Assembly (NCBI RefSeq): GCF_019431375.1
Contig: NZ_CP080267.1
Coordinates: 1,240,001 to 1,304,000 of the forward strand
From: Alcanivorax sp.
Lineage (GTDB): Bacteria; Pseudomonadota; Gammaproteobacteria; Pseudomonadales; Alcanivoracaceae
Direction: 5' to 3'
Length of the DNA stretch: 64,000 nt
The notes under the pieces are model-generated. The model saw only the letters and a program-made list of their open reading frames with translations, had not been told where the DNA came from and ran no database searches. The stretch's first letter is position 1. The number at the start of each line of letters is the position of its first letter. Both the position numbers and the translations under genes were made by a program. Below, piece by piece: positions 34,084 through 42,868 of the stretch.

Positions 34084-34929
34084 ATGGAAGAGAGCGTGCT
34101 GCTGAAACGGCTATGCCAGCAGGCCATCCACATTAATGAACAGGCGCTGATGGATCTGCAGCACCAGCCTTTGCCCGCCAATGCTGTGCACAACTGTCGA
34201 GTGGCGGTGAAACGGCTGCGAGCCCAGTGGCAACTGCTACGGCCCTGGCTAAGCCGCGACGATCATCGCGCCTTTGATCACAGCATCCGCAGTGCCGCCC
34301 GGCTGCTGGCGGGCACCCGGGACAACCACGTCATGGCCGCCACGCTGCAGCAACTGGCCAGCAAGGCCGACAAACCCCAACGCCACTCCCTGAGCCGGGT
34401 GACCACTACCCTGTTCAGCGACCCGGACCCGCCATCGGAAACCGCCCACCACCAGGAAGCCATCACCGCCTTCGCCCTGGACCAGCAGCGCTGGCAGTCA
34501 CTGGCCCTGAGCATCAGCGACCATGAGTTGCTGGTGACCGGCCTGGCACGCACCTACAAGCAGTGCCGCAATCGCACCATCAAGGCCCAGGTCGGCAACG
34601 ACCCACAACCCTGGCATGACCTGCGCAAATGGGTGAAATACCTGCTCTATCAACAACAGGCCTTGGCGGATCAGAACATTCACACCCCCTGCCACGAGGC
34701 GGACCTGGAGCGCCTGGGCAAGAAACTGGGCAAACTCCACGACCTTCACATGCTCCGCGAGCATGTGCTGGCACACAGCCACGCCATCGAGAAAAAGAAG
34801 GACCTGACCCATACGCTAGACGCCATTCACGGGCGGGAAAAGCGCTTGCTGAAGAAATGTCAGCCGGACAGCCAGCACCTGTTCCAGGCCCCCACCAAAA
34901 AATGGATCGCCAGAGTGTCCGCCACCTGA
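34084..34929 (+). CDS. CHAD domain protein
   Basis: A 281-residue helical protein with regularly spaced His/Arg/Lys on helices (VHNCRVAVKRLRAQWQLLR near 38-56; DLRKWVKYLLYQQQ near 180-193; LGKKLGKLHDLHMLREHVL near 213-231). These form the polyphosphate-binding surface of CHAD domains. It lies downstream of the CYTH and 56-residue genes, so a role in polyphosphate/triphosphate metabolism is likely. Confidence 0.9.
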   Translation: MEESVLLKRLCQQAIHINEQALMDLQHQPLPANAVHNCRVAVKRLRAQWQLLRPWLSRDDHRAFDHSIRSAARLLAGTRDNHVMAATLQQLASKADKPQRHSLSRVTTTLFSDPDPPSETAHHQEAITAFALDQQRWQSLALSISDHELLVTGLARTYKQCRNRTIKAQVGNDPQPWHDLRKWVKYLLYQQQALADQNIHTPCHEADLERLGKKLGKLHDLHMLREHVLAHSHAIEKKKDLTHTLDAIHGREKRLLKKCQPDSQHLFQAPTKKWIARVSAT

Positions 34930-34985
34930 CAGCGATCTGAAACCTTCTTGCCCGCCCCCACCGGCTTGCTACAATAGCTGGCGTG

Positions 34986-35036
34986 CCCGAGGACGACCTC
35001 GACCACGGCACCGCACCCACTCGGGGACGACCCCAT
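34986..35036 (+). promoter_or_regulatory. Guanidine-II (mini-ykkC) riboswitch
   Basis: Two short hairpins with identical ACGA loops, CGAGG-ACGA-CCTCG (34988-35001) and GGGG-ACGA-CCCC (35023-35034), are the defining pattern of the guanidine-II class. The second ends a few bases before the AGGAG ribosome-binding site (35039-35043) of the SMR exporter gene, so binding of guanidinium should free translation initiation. Confidence 0.9.
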
Positions 35037-35049
35037 GCAGGAGTTTCTC

Positions 35050-35367
35050 ATGGCATGGGCACTGGTTATTCTCGCCGGCATTCTCGAATCCGGCTGGGCG
35101 TTAGGATTGAAAGCCAGCCACGGCTTCACCCGCCCGCTTCCTTCCCTGTTAACCGTCATCGGCATGGCCGCCAGCTTCTGGCTATTGGCCAAAGCCATGC
35201 AGACCCTGCCCGTGGGCACCACCTACGCGGTGTGGACCGGCATGGGCACCATCGGCACCGTGTTGCTGGGCATCCTTCTTTTCCAGGATGCCGTCAACGC
35301 CCCTCGCCTGTTGTGCCTGGGGCTGATTCTGGCCGGCATCATCGGGCTGAAAATCTTCACCCCGTAA
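35050..35367 (+). CDS. gdx: Guanidinium exporter of the SMR family
   Basis: A 105-residue four-helix small multidrug resistance protein of the SugE/Gdx branch. Essential Glu is in LAGILESGWALGLK (about 9-22), and VGTTYAVWTGMGTIGTVLLG (about 56-75) is the SugE-type motif. The start at 35050 is chosen because AGGAG lies 7 bp upstream; an ATG at 35035 lies directly after riboswitch hairpin 2. The guanidine-II riboswitch supports export of guanidinium. Confidence 0.93.
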   Translation: MAWALVILAGILESGWALGLKASHGFTRPLPSLLTVIGMAASFWLLAKAMQTLPVGTTYAVWTGMGTIGTVLLGILLFQDAVNAPRLLCLGLILAGIIGLKIFTP

Positions 35368-35468
35368 GCCAGGCCCCTCTGAAGCGACACAATAGGGGCG
35401 TGTCCCGGTTACCGGTTCCCTGTAACATGGCGACCACGCCCTCTCTTGTCGCTCACTACAGGTTTTCC

Positions 35469-35933
35469 ATGCTCAATAATGACGTTCTGCGCCGCGCTCG
35501 CTATATCTTCGACTTTGACGATACCCGCATGATCGGCGTGTTCGCCGAAGCCGGCGAAACCGTGACCCGGGAACAGATCAGCGACTGGCTGAAAAAGGAT
35601 GACGATCCGGCCTTCCAGAAGTGCAACGACCGCACCCTGGCGATTTTCCTCAATGGTCTGATCAATGCCCTGCGCGGCAAAAAGCCCGGCCCGCAACCGG
35701 AGCCGGAATCCCGCCTGACCAACAACATGATTTTCATGAAACTGAAAATCGCCCTGAACCTGCAGGCCGAGGACGTGCTGGCCATTCTGGAACTGGCCAA
35801 CTTCCGTTTGAGTAAACACGAGCTCAGCGCCTTCTTCCGCAAACCCGGCCACAAGCATTACCGGGAGTGCAAAGACCAGATCCTGCGCAATTTCCTGGCC
35901 GGCTTGCAGATACAGTTTCGCGACGGGGAATAA
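35469..35933 (+). CDS. DUF1456 (YehS-like) protein
   Basis: A 154-residue protein of two repeated DUF1456 helical units: NNDVLRRARYIFDFDD...FLNGLINALRG and NNMIFMKLKIALNLQAEDVL...FLAGLQIQFRDG. Each unit ends in a short helix around F-L-x-G-L. The function is unknown. It is a single gene between the SMR exporter and DUF6713 genes. Confidence 0.9.
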   Translation: MLNNDVLRRARYIFDFDDTRMIGVFAEAGETVTREQISDWLKKDDDPAFQKCNDRTLAIFLNGLINALRGKKPGPQPEPESRLTNNMIFMKLKIALNLQAEDVLAILELANFRLSKHELSAFFRKPGHKHYRECKDQILRNFLAGLQIQFRDGE

Positions 35934-35979
35934 CCGCTTACCTGACAGGTAATGGCGTTACCTCGGCAAAACGGGTTTC

Positions 35980-36387
35980 ATGGCAGCAATAGCGGAGACA
36001 TGCCATGAAACCCGACCCCAGACCCTTTTCCTGCTCAACAGCACCGTCCTGTTCACCCACCAGATTGATGCCGCCTACTGGCACGAATGGAATCTTTTCC
36101 ATCTGCCTGGCGGTAACCAACTCAACCTGATATTGAATCTACCCATCATCGCCCTGGTATTACTGGCATTCCTGCAAGTGGCCACCCGCAGCCCCCATCA
36201 ACGCCTGTGCCACCAGTTTCTGGCCGGCCTGGGACTACTGACGGTAACGATTCACAGCGGCTTTTTCCTGACCGGCCATCCAGAGTTTCTGCAGCCCATG
36301 TCACTACTACTGCTGGCCGCCACGCTGGTTTTGTCTGTGACTCAATGGATGACGCTGCCATCCCCAAGCCACAGCACGCAAACCTGA
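35980..36387 (+). CDS. DUF6713-like membrane protein
   Basis: A 135-residue protein with three to four membrane helices. Its core FTHQIDAAYWHEWNLFHLPGGNQLNLILN (about 25-53) is the pattern of the DUF6713 family. It may start later (the Met at 35980 is near a GGCAGCAATAG context without a strong ribosome site). Function unknown. Confidence 0.7.
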   Translation: MAAIAETCHETRPQTLFLLNSTVLFTHQIDAAYWHEWNLFHLPGGNQLNLILNLPIIALVLLAFLQVATRSPHQRLCHQFLAGLGLLTVTIHSGFFLTGHPEFLQPMSLLLLAATLVLSVTQWMTLPSPSHSTQT

Positions 36388-36619
36388 GGAAAATCGCGCC
36401 GCCAGCGACGTTATTCGCTTCGCTCACCCTTCGGTTGTTACTGCGCTACGCTACGTTCCTACAGCAAGCCAACCAGCATCTTCTGGTTTTATGTTTTCGC
36501 TATTAACTATTCACTGTTCACTATTAACCAACCCGGCCTTTAGAAACAGTTGTAGGAGCTATGCTCGCATGGCGAACTTCCCTTACGCCTTGTTCGCCAT
36601 GCAAGCATAGCTCCTACGA
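36388..36619. repeat. Intergenic cluster of REP-like and heptad repeats
   Basis: In order: a REP-like GCGCCGCCAGCGACG half (36393-36410), a half heptad array (36501-36528, TATTAACTATTCACTGTTCA...) like elements A and B, and a complete inverted REP pair (36552-36617) very like that at 18184-18246. The last ends at the metR stop. Confidence 0.8.
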
Positions 36620-37543
36620 TTAACTGCCTTTCACCGCCCTCACCCCACTCAAGGTCTTGAAACACAATTCCTTGGCTGTTTCCCAGAATTCCTGCATATA
36701 CGGGGTTTGGTCGTCTTCCACTCGCACGGCCGCATACAGGGTTCGCCAGACCCCCTTCTCGCCCAGCCGCACGGTTTTCAGCAGGTCGTGCTCGGTGTAT
36801 TCGGTGAGTGCCCAGTTGGGTAGCGCCGCCACGCCCCGGCCTGCGGCCACCAGTTGTGCGGTCATGGGGGTGAGCTCGGCGGTGCGGATGGCGGCGGGTT
36901 CCGCGTTGGCCGGGTTGAGAAAGGCGGTGAACACGTCCAGCCGTTCCCGCTCCACCGGATAGGTAATCAGGGTCTGGTCGGCAATGTCTTCCGGCTCAAT
37001 CCACTTGCTTGCCGCCAGGGGCGACTGCCGCGACACCGCCAGCACCAGTTCGTAGCGGAACAGGGGCAGGTATTTCACCGCCTCGTTTTCCACCGGGTCG
37101 GAGGTGATCACCATATCCAGATCACCGCGCACCAGCGCCGGCAAGGGCGCAAAGCTGAAGGCGGCGGACAGATCCATCTCCACCTCCGGCCAGTGTTCGC
37201 GGAACGCATCCAGGGCCGGCATCAGCCACTGGAAACAGGAATGGCATTCGATGGCGATATGCAGTCGCCCGGTCTGCCCGGCGGCAAGCCGCTTCACCTC
37301 CCGCTCGGTCTGCTGCACCCGCGGCAACACGTCCCGCGCCAGGGTCAGCACCCGCAATCCGGCGGTGGTGAAACGCACCGGCCGGGTCCGGCGCACCAGC
37401 AATTCCACGCCCAGCCGTCCCTCCAGATCCTTGAGCTGGTGAGACAGGGCGGACTGTGTCACGTGCAACCGCTCCGCCGCTTCCATCAACGAACCCGCCT
37501 CTTCAATGGCCAGCAAGGTGGTCAGGTGCCGAACCTCCAACAT
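36620..37543 (-). CDS. metR: LysR-type regulator MetR
   Basis: A 307-residue LysR-type activator of methionine genes, with homocysteine as known coeffector in relatives. The N-terminal HTH (MLEVRHLTTLLAIEEAGSLMEAAERLHVTQSALSHQL pattern) and a two-lobed sensor domain with HIAIECHSCFQWLMP, typical of MetR, are present. It is divergent from metE, as in many gammaproteobacteria, with a dyad over its start codon. Confidence 0.93.
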   Translation of the reverse strand: MLEVRHLTTLLAIEEAGSLMEAAERLHVTQSALSHQLKDLEGRLGVELLVRRTRPVRFTTAGLRVLTLARDVLPRVQQTEREVKRLAAGQTGRLHIAIECHSCFQWLMPALDAFREHWPEVEMDLSAAFSFAPLPALVRGDLDMVITSDPVENEAVKYLPLFRYELVLAVSRQSPLAASKWIEPEDIADQTLITYPVERERLDVFTAFLNPANAEPAAIRTAELTPMTAQLVAAGRGVAALPNWALTEYTEHDLLKTVRLGEKGVWRTLYAAVRVEDDQTPYMQEFWETAKELCFKTLSGVRAVKGS

Positions 37544-37556
37544 GAGAAAACCTCAT
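37542..37556. promoter_or_regulatory. Likely MetR operator
   Basis: ATGAG-N5-CTCAT dyad overlapping the metR start codon, similar to the TGAA-N5-TTCA MetR consensus. It could mediate autoregulation and metE activation. Confidence 0.5.
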
Positions 37557-37623
37557 AGATAAAATTAGTTATTTGATTTTGCCTCAAGTGGCATGGCGCA
37601 CACAATAGCCTCATCACGCTTGT

Positions 37624-37643
37624 GGCGTCGGACGTCCGACGCC
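37624..37643. repeat. Perfect 20-bp palindrome upstream of metE
   Basis: GGCGTCGGACGTCCGACGCC, followed by GACGTCTGACGC-type repeats. A related run (GGCGTCTGAGCTCTGACGCC, at 41402-41421) lies between nasT and nasS, so this is a dispersed repeat rather than an operator unique to metE. Confidence 0.7.
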
Positions 37644-37712
37644 TGACGTCTGACGCTTTCCAAATCGCAAAGCCTGGACGCTTCCTCTTACGGTTAAAGA
37701 AAAGGAACCATC

Positions 37713-40004
37713 ATGACCACCCTGCACAACCTGGGATTTCCCCGTATCGGCGCACGCCGGGAACTGAAACAGGCACAGGAAGCCTACTGGGCCGGCGATC
37801 TGCAACAGAGCGAGCTGGAGCATGTGGGCAAGAGCCTGCGTGAACGGCACTGGACGCTGCAGGCCGATGCCGGCCTGGATCTGGTGCCGGTGGGCGATTT
37901 CGCCTGGTACGACCAGATTCTGGAATTTTCCTGCCTGTTGGGCGTGGTGCCCAACCGCTTCCAGCAGAGCAACGACGAACCGGTCAGCCTGGACACCCTG
38001 TTCCGCATGGCCCGTGGCCGTGCCCCGACTGGCACGCCGGCAGCGGCCTGTGAAATGACCAAGTGGTTCGATACCAACTACCACTACATCGTGCCGGAAC
38101 TGGCGGCGGATCAGACCTTCCGCATTGCCCGGGAAAGCCTGTTCGAGCAGGTGGAAGAAGCCAAAGCCCAGGGACATACCCCGAAGCCGGTAATCCCAGG
38201 CCCGCTCACCTATCTGTACCTGAGCAAGGGCGACAGCTTTGACGGTGCCGACGACAGCACCAAGTTGGCCCTGCTGGACAGCCTGATTCCTGTGTACCGC
38301 CAGATCCTGCAACGCTTCGCGGATCAGGGCGTGGAATGGGTACAGATCGATGAACCGATCCTGGTACTGGACCTGCCCGACAGCTGGCAGCGCAGCTACC
38401 TGCGCGTGTACGACCAGCTCGCCGCCGCCAGCAACTGCAAGCTGCTACTGGCCACCTACTTCGGTGGTCTGGAAAGCAATCTCTTCACCGCCCTGGAACT
38501 GCCCGTGGATGGCCTGCATCTGGACCGGGTACGCGGCAACGATGATCTCGGTCAGGTAGTGCCGCGGCTGGGCGACAAGGTGCTGTCTCTGGGTTACATC
38601 AACGGCCGCAATATCTGGCGCACCGATCTGGATGCCGCCCTGGATGCGCTGATCTCCCTGCGTAACGAACTGGGCGATCGCCTGTGGCTGGCGCCCTCCT
38701 GCTCCCTGCTGCACAGCCCGGTGGATCTGGATCAGGAAGACAAGCTGGATAGCGAACTGAAAAGCTGGCTGAGCTTCGCCAAGCAGAAGCTGCAGGAACT
38801 GGCCCTGCTAGGCGGCGCGCTCGATGGCGACAGCAGCGTCAATGCCGGCTTGCAGCGTCAGCGCGAAGCCCTGCAGGCCCGCAGCCTGTCCAACCGCATC
38901 CATAACCCGGTAGTCGCCAAACGGCTGGCCGCCGCCGGCCAGGTATCCCGCGACCGCCACAGCCCCTTTGCCGAGCGCATTGCCAAACAACAGCAGGCGC
39001 TGCAATTACCGGCCTTCCCCACCACCACCATCGGCTCCTTCCCGCAGACCCGGGAAATCCGCACCGCCCGCCGCGACTGGAAAACCGGTCGCCTGGACGA
39101 CGCCTCCTATACCGAACAGATGAAGCAGGAAATCGCCCGCTGCATTCGTTATCAGGAAGAGGTGGAACTGGATGTGCTGGTGCACGGCGAAGCCGAGCGC
39201 AACGACATGGTGGAATACTTCGGTGAACTGCTGGATGGTTTTGTCTTCACCCGCTTCGGCTGGGTGCAGAGCTATGGCTCGCGCTGTGTGAAACCCCCCG
39301 TGATCTTCGGCGACGTGCAGCGTCCCGAGGCCATGACTGTGGCCTGGGCGCAATACGCTCAGTCACTCACCGACAAGCCCGTCAAAGGCATGCTCACCGG
39401 TCCGGTGACCATCCTGCAGTGGTCCTTCGTGCGCGATGATCAACCCCGTGCCGATACCTGTCGCCAGATCGCCCTGGCCCTGCGCGATGAAGTGCAAGAC
39501 CTGGAAGCCGCCGGCATCAAGGTGATCCAGATCGACGAACCCGCCCTGCGCGAAGGCCTGCCATTGCGCAAGACCGACTGGGGCCAGTACCTGGACTGGG
39601 CCGTGGACTGTTTCCGCCTGGCCACCGTGGGTGTGGCCGACGATACCCAGATCCACACCCATATGTGCTACTCGGAGTTCAACGACATCATTGAGGCCAT
39701 CGCCGCTCTGGATGCGGACGTGATCACCATCGAAACGTCCCGCTCCAACATGGAACTGCTGGATGCCTTCCGGGATTTCCAGTACCCCAACGACATTGGC
39801 CCGGGCGTGTACGACATCCACTCCCCCAATGAACCGGACGTGAGCTGGATGGTGCAACTGATGGAAAAAGCCGCCGAGCGACTGCCCAAGGAACGGCTGT
39901 GGGTAAACCCGGACTGCGGCCTGAAAACCCGCAAATGGGAAGAAACCCGCGTTGCCCTGGCCAACATGGTGGATGCCGCCAAGCAGCTGCGCGAGGCGAG
40001 TTAA
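37713..40004 (+). CDS. metE: Cobalamin-independent methionine synthase
   Basis: A 763-residue MetE, which transfers the methyl group of methyltetrahydropteroyl-triglutamate to homocysteine. Two TIM barrels are present. The zinc ligands are in IHTHMCYSEF (His, Cys) and NPDCGLKTRKWEE (Cys), with the usual Glu further upstream in IDEPALREGL. The N-terminal LGFPRIGARRELK is the folate-domain hallmark. A strong AAAAGGAA ribosome site precedes it. No cobalamin riboswitch is visible, so MetR is the likely regulator. Confidence 0.96.
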   Translation: MTTLHNLGFPRIGARRELKQAQEAYWAGDLQQSELEHVGKSLRERHWTLQADAGLDLVPVGDFAWYDQILEFSCLLGVVPNRFQQSNDEPVSLDTLFRMARGRAPTGTPAAACEMTKWFDTNYHYIVPELAADQTFRIARESLFEQVEEAKAQGHTPKPVIPGPLTYLYLSKGDSFDGADDSTKLALLDSLIPVYRQILQRFADQGVEWVQIDEPILVLDLPDSWQRSYLRVYDQLAAASNCKLLLATYFGGLESNLFTALELPVDGLHLDRVRGNDDLGQVVPRLGDKVLSLGYINGRNIWRTDLDAALDALISLRNELGDRLWLAPSCSLLHSPVDLDQEDKLDSELKSWLSFAKQKLQELALLGGALDGDSSVNAGLQRQREALQARSLSNRIHNPVVAKRLAAAGQVSRDRHSPFAERIAKQQQALQLPAFPTTTIGSFPQTREIRTARRDWKTGRLDDASYTEQMKQEIARCIRYQEEVELDVLVHGEAERNDMVEYFGELLDGFVFTRFGWVQSYGSRCVKPPVIFGDVQRPEAMTVAWAQYAQSLTDKPVKGMLTGPVTILQWSFVRDDQPRADTCRQIALALRDEVQDLEAAGIKVIQIDEPALREGLPLRKTDWGQYLDWAVDCFRLATVGVADDTQIHTHMCYSEFNDIIEAIAALDADVITIETSRSNMELLDAFRDFQYPNDIGPGVYDIHSPNEPDVSWMVQLMEKAAERLPKERLWVNPDCGLKTRKWEETRVALANMVDAAKQLREAS

Positions 40005-40016
40005 CCGCCGGACTTC

Positions 40017-40188
40017 GTAGGAGCGTCGCTCGCGGCGCGATAACCCAAACCCGGATCGAAAAATTTTCACCACACAGGCGCAGAGTACACTGAGAAAAAT
40101 CCATCATCTCCTCAGAGATCTCTGTGTCCTCTGTGGTAAATCCGTCTGTTCAGGTTTGGGTTATCGCGCCGCCAGCGACGCTGCTACG
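40017..40188. repeat. Nested inverted-repeat element between metE and nasS
   Basis: Outer arms (40017-40052 and 40153-40188) are REP-like, GTAGGAGCGTCGCTCGCGGC and onward through GCGATAACCCAAACC, and pair over about 35 bp. Inner arms (about 40068-40093 and 40114-40144) are of the TTCACCACACAGGCGCAGAG...CTCTGTGTCCTCTGTGGTAA type. The right outer arm runs into the 3' end of nasS. Confidence 0.8.
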
Positions 40189-41379
40189 GAAAGGCAGGGG
40201 GCAAGGATCAACTCGGCCCCCCGCTTCCGCCTCTATCACTTTCAACAACCGATCCGGCCCCAGCTCCACCGGTTTGGGTTCGCCGGGTAATTGCCAGTGG
40301 CCTGCGTGACGCTCGTCCGGTTTGCTGTCCATCAGTGGCAGGCTGGTAAGGTCCGCCAGGGCGTCGCGGAACAGGTCGGTGCGGTAGCACTGGGCCGCGA
40401 AGGTCTGGGTTTCTTCCAGCGAGCATTGACGCCAGCGCTGCATTTCTTCCAGCAGGAAACGGGCATCGGAGCGCCAGGGGAAATTGGCGTGGAAACCGGC
40501 AAATACATGAAAGTGATGGGCCGGAAACGGTTGTCCGGTCAGGCCACCGGGCAGGCGCTGGCTGAACGGTGCGCGAATGATTTCCGCCGGTACATCCAGC
40601 CAGGCCGGGTGCGCCAGTAGCGACAGGCTGTCCAGCAGATGCTCGTCCGCGTGGCGAGCGGCCTTATAGAGCGCCCGCAGCATGGCGCGATGAGGCCCGG
40701 GATTGCGGGCCACCCAGTCACGGGACACCGCCAGCACTTTTTCCGGGGCGTTTTCCCAGATCTGGTAACCGGAAAGAATGCAGTGCCCGGCGCCGGTGAG
40801 CGCCGCCAGGCTGTTCCAGGGCTCGCCCACACAGAAACCATCGATATGCCCCATGCGCAGGTGATCCACCATCTGCGACGGCGGCAGCACCACCAGCTTC
40901 ACATCATGATCCGGGTCCAGCCCGGCGACGCTCAGCCAGTGACGCAATTGGTAGGCATGACAAGAAAACGGAAACACCACCGCCAGTACCAGCGGCGCCT
41001 CACCACTGCTGGCACGAGCCGCCACCAGCTTGTTCATGGCGCTGGCCATGTCGTTGGGCGTTGGTCCTTCGGATAGAGCACACAGCCCCTGAAACAACAT
41101 GGGAGAGACGGTTATGCCGTTGCCGTTCAGTCCCATGGAGAACGCCGTCGCCAGGGGTTTCTTGATGCAGCCCAACCCCAGCGATGTGGCCATCAGCATA
41201 GGCGCCAGCATGGGGGCCGCATCCAGCTGCCCCACCAGCAAACGATCACGCAGACTGGCCCAGCTCCACTCCGGTTGCAGCTCCACATCCAGGCCTTCGG
41301 CGGCGAAGTAACCCGCTTCCTGGGCCACCACCAACGGCAGGCTGTCGGTCAACGGCATATAGCCGATACGGATTTTCAT
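40150..41379 (-). CDS. nasS: Cytoplasmic nitrate/nitrite sensor NasS
   Basis: A 409-residue protein of the NrtA/CmpA nitrate-binding fold (MKIRIGYMPLTDSLPLVVAQEAGYF; LNGNGITVSPMLF; DGFCVGEPWN; FPAHHFHVF) but without a signal peptide, as in NasS. In NasST systems NasS holds the antiterminator NasT and releases it when nitrate or nitrite binds. nasT lies upstream on the same strand. The last ~13 residues (SSVAGGAITQT) are encoded by a REP-like element and are probably an acquired tail. Confidence 0.9.
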   Translation of the reverse strand: MKIRIGYMPLTDSLPLVVAQEAGYFAAEGLDVELQPEWSWASLRDRLLVGQLDAAPMLAPMLMATSLGLGCIKKPLATAFSMGLNGNGITVSPMLFQGLCALSEGPTPNDMASAMNKLVAARASSGEAPLVLAVVFPFSCHAYQLRHWLSVAGLDPDHDVKLVVLPPSQMVDHLRMGHIDGFCVGEPWNSLAALTGAGHCILSGYQIWENAPEKVLAVSRDWVARNPGPHRAMLRALYKAARHADEHLLDSLSLLAHPAWLDVPAEIIRAPFSQRLPGGLTGQPFPAHHFHVFAGFHANFPWRSDARFLLEEMQRWRQCSLEETQTFAAQCYRTDLFRDALADLTSLPLMDSKPDERHAGHWQLPGEPKPVELGPDRLLKVIEAEAGGRVDPCPLPFRSSVAGGAITQT

Positions 41380-41640
41380 GGGGTTTGCTCCGCAAGGGCC
41401 TGGCGTCTGAGCTCTGACGCCTGACGTTTGAAAACCTTCTCATTCATCGCAGGCTGCGCCCGGCGGAATGTTTTTGCCGGTTCGGAAACCAGGCTTCTTG
41501 CCTTCTTCAGTGGACAGACTCTTCTCATGCTTGCTCCTGTTTTGTGGGAGCGCTGATGCGACCGCAACTCTCAGCCAGCTCAAGGGAAAAAGCATTCGCG
41601 ATGGAACCATCGCTTCCACAGGGAAAGCCGGCCCAATCCA
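41380..41640. other. nasT-nasS spacer with repeats
   Basis: About 260 bp between two genes expected in one operon. It holds GGCGTCTGAGCTCTGACGCC-type repeats (41402-41421), a REP-like TGTGGGAGCG...CGCTTCCACAG inverted pair (about 41544-41620) and a perfect GCGATGG-AA-CCATCGC hairpin (41597-41612). No coding frame is credible. Confidence 0.6.
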
Positions 41641-42291
41641 TCACCCCTGCGCCTTCAGCATCTCGGCATAATCCAGCACTGACCTGGCCACCTGTATTAA
41701 TGGCTGGCCGGTATTCATGGCCTGGCGCCGCAGGGTGCTGTAGGCATCCTGCTCGTTGAGGCGGCGGCGTTGCATCAGCAGGCCCTTGGCCCGCTCGATG
41801 ATCTTGCGTTCTGCCAGCGCTTCGCGGGTCTGTTCCAGCTCTTCGCGCAGAGCCTGGTATTCCCGGAAACGGGCGGTGGCCACGCGCATCACGCCACGCA
41901 CCCGGGCCAGATCGGTTTCCCCGGCCACATAGGCACTGACGCCGGCACGCAGGGCCGCCACGATCAGATCCTCGTCGTCCTGGTTGCAGAACATGACCAT
42001 GGGGCGCGGCATATCCCGCTGCACCAGGGCCATGCTTTCCAGGGTGTCCCGGTCCGGCGCGTCCATGTCCACGATCACCACATCCGGGTTACTGGAATGC
42101 ACCTTCTCCGCCAGCCCGGCAGCACTGGCCAGACGACACAGGATCTCGTGCCCTTCGTCGATCAGGGCACGCTCCAGAATGGCGGCGCGCGGTGGCTGGT
42201 CATCCACCAGCATGATTTTCAGGGCCATAGTGTCGGTAGCATCCGGGGATTGAGTGTTACTGGATTGGTTTGCAACGGTTGTGCCAGTCAT
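41641..42291 (-). CDS. nasT: ANTAR-domain antiterminator NasT
   Basis: A 216-residue response-regulator-like protein: receiver-like domain (KIMLVDDQPPRAAILERALIDEG; DVVIVDMDAPDRDT) and a C-terminal ANTAR RNA-binding domain (ERKIIERAKGLLMQRRRLNEQDAYSTLRRQAM). It binds double-hairpin leaders and prevents termination; the nrtA leader in this window is such a target. The start could be 42291 or the internal Met at 42228, which begins the receiver directly. Confidence 0.93.
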   Translation of the reverse strand: MTGTTVANQSSNTQSPDATDTMALKIMLVDDQPPRAAILERALIDEGHEILCRLASAAGLAEKVHSSNPDVVIVDMDAPDRDTLESMALVQRDMPRPMVMFCNQDDEDLIVAALRAGVSAYVAGETDLARVRGVMRVATARFREYQALREELEQTREALAERKIIERAKGLLMQRRRLNEQDAYSTLRRQAMNTGQPLIQVARSVLDYAEMLKAQG

Positions 42292-42400
42292 TCGTTTATT
42301 AACCCACTGTTTTTGTTTGCTATTCCTTTTTCACCATAAAGCCCCCCGCAAAGCGCACCATAGCGGTGCACTCTGCGGCGCCAAAACGGCGCCTCGCGGC

Positions 42401-42806
42401 TCAGTAGTTCGCGGCATCAATCATGGTGCTGGCCAGCAAGGTATAGGCCTCTGTCCAGGCCGATTCTGTGTCGGCATCGAAGGCGTCGCCCAGGCCCTGC
42501 GCCAATGTCCAGAGCAAGGCCTGCGCCACGGCGTCGTAATCTTCCGGTTTAACGCCGTAATCCATGGCGTTCACCCAGCTTCTGGACGGCGGGCACAATG
42601 GTATCGAGCCTGTCGAGCCCCTTTACCGCCACACCAATCATGCTCATCAGTTTCTTGCCCTGCTCTTCCATGTTGCCCTTGAAGAGTGGTTCCAGTTCCG
42701 GGGCCTGGGTAAACAGGCGCTGATAAAACAGGGCGGCCGCCTGATCGGCAATGCCTTCCACTTGCTGCCAGCTGGCCTGCACCCGCGCAATATGTTCCGG
42801 TGTCAT
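42401..42806 (-). pseudogene. Frameshifted single-domain globin
   Basis: The first part (from 42806) reads MTPEHIARVQASWQQVEG to VQKLGERH, the helices A-F of a bacterial hemoglobin with the proximal His in ERH. Right after this His the frame breaks (about 42561-42566). The rest (DYGVKPEDYDAVAQALLWTL and onward to DAANY) continues in another frame. The total length (406 bp) fits a 2-base deletion or 1-base insertion. Intact it would be a ~135-residue Vgb-like globin, suited to NO/O2 chemistry beside nitrate genes. Sequencing error cannot be excluded. Confidence 0.8.
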
Positions 42807-42868
42807 GGTCTTTCTCCCGCTATTGGGTAAGTGCTTGCACGCACAGCGTGCAAGCAGGGTGTTGACGG

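Noticed and set aside
37620..37712. Possible cobalamin riboswitch before metE
   Set aside because: The region is too short and lacks the B12-box; it holds palindromic repeats instead.
40150..41379. Calling this gene a periplasmic nitrate-binding NrtA
   Set aside because: It lacks a signal peptide and sits next to nasT; the true NrtA with signal peptide is at 50061-51434.
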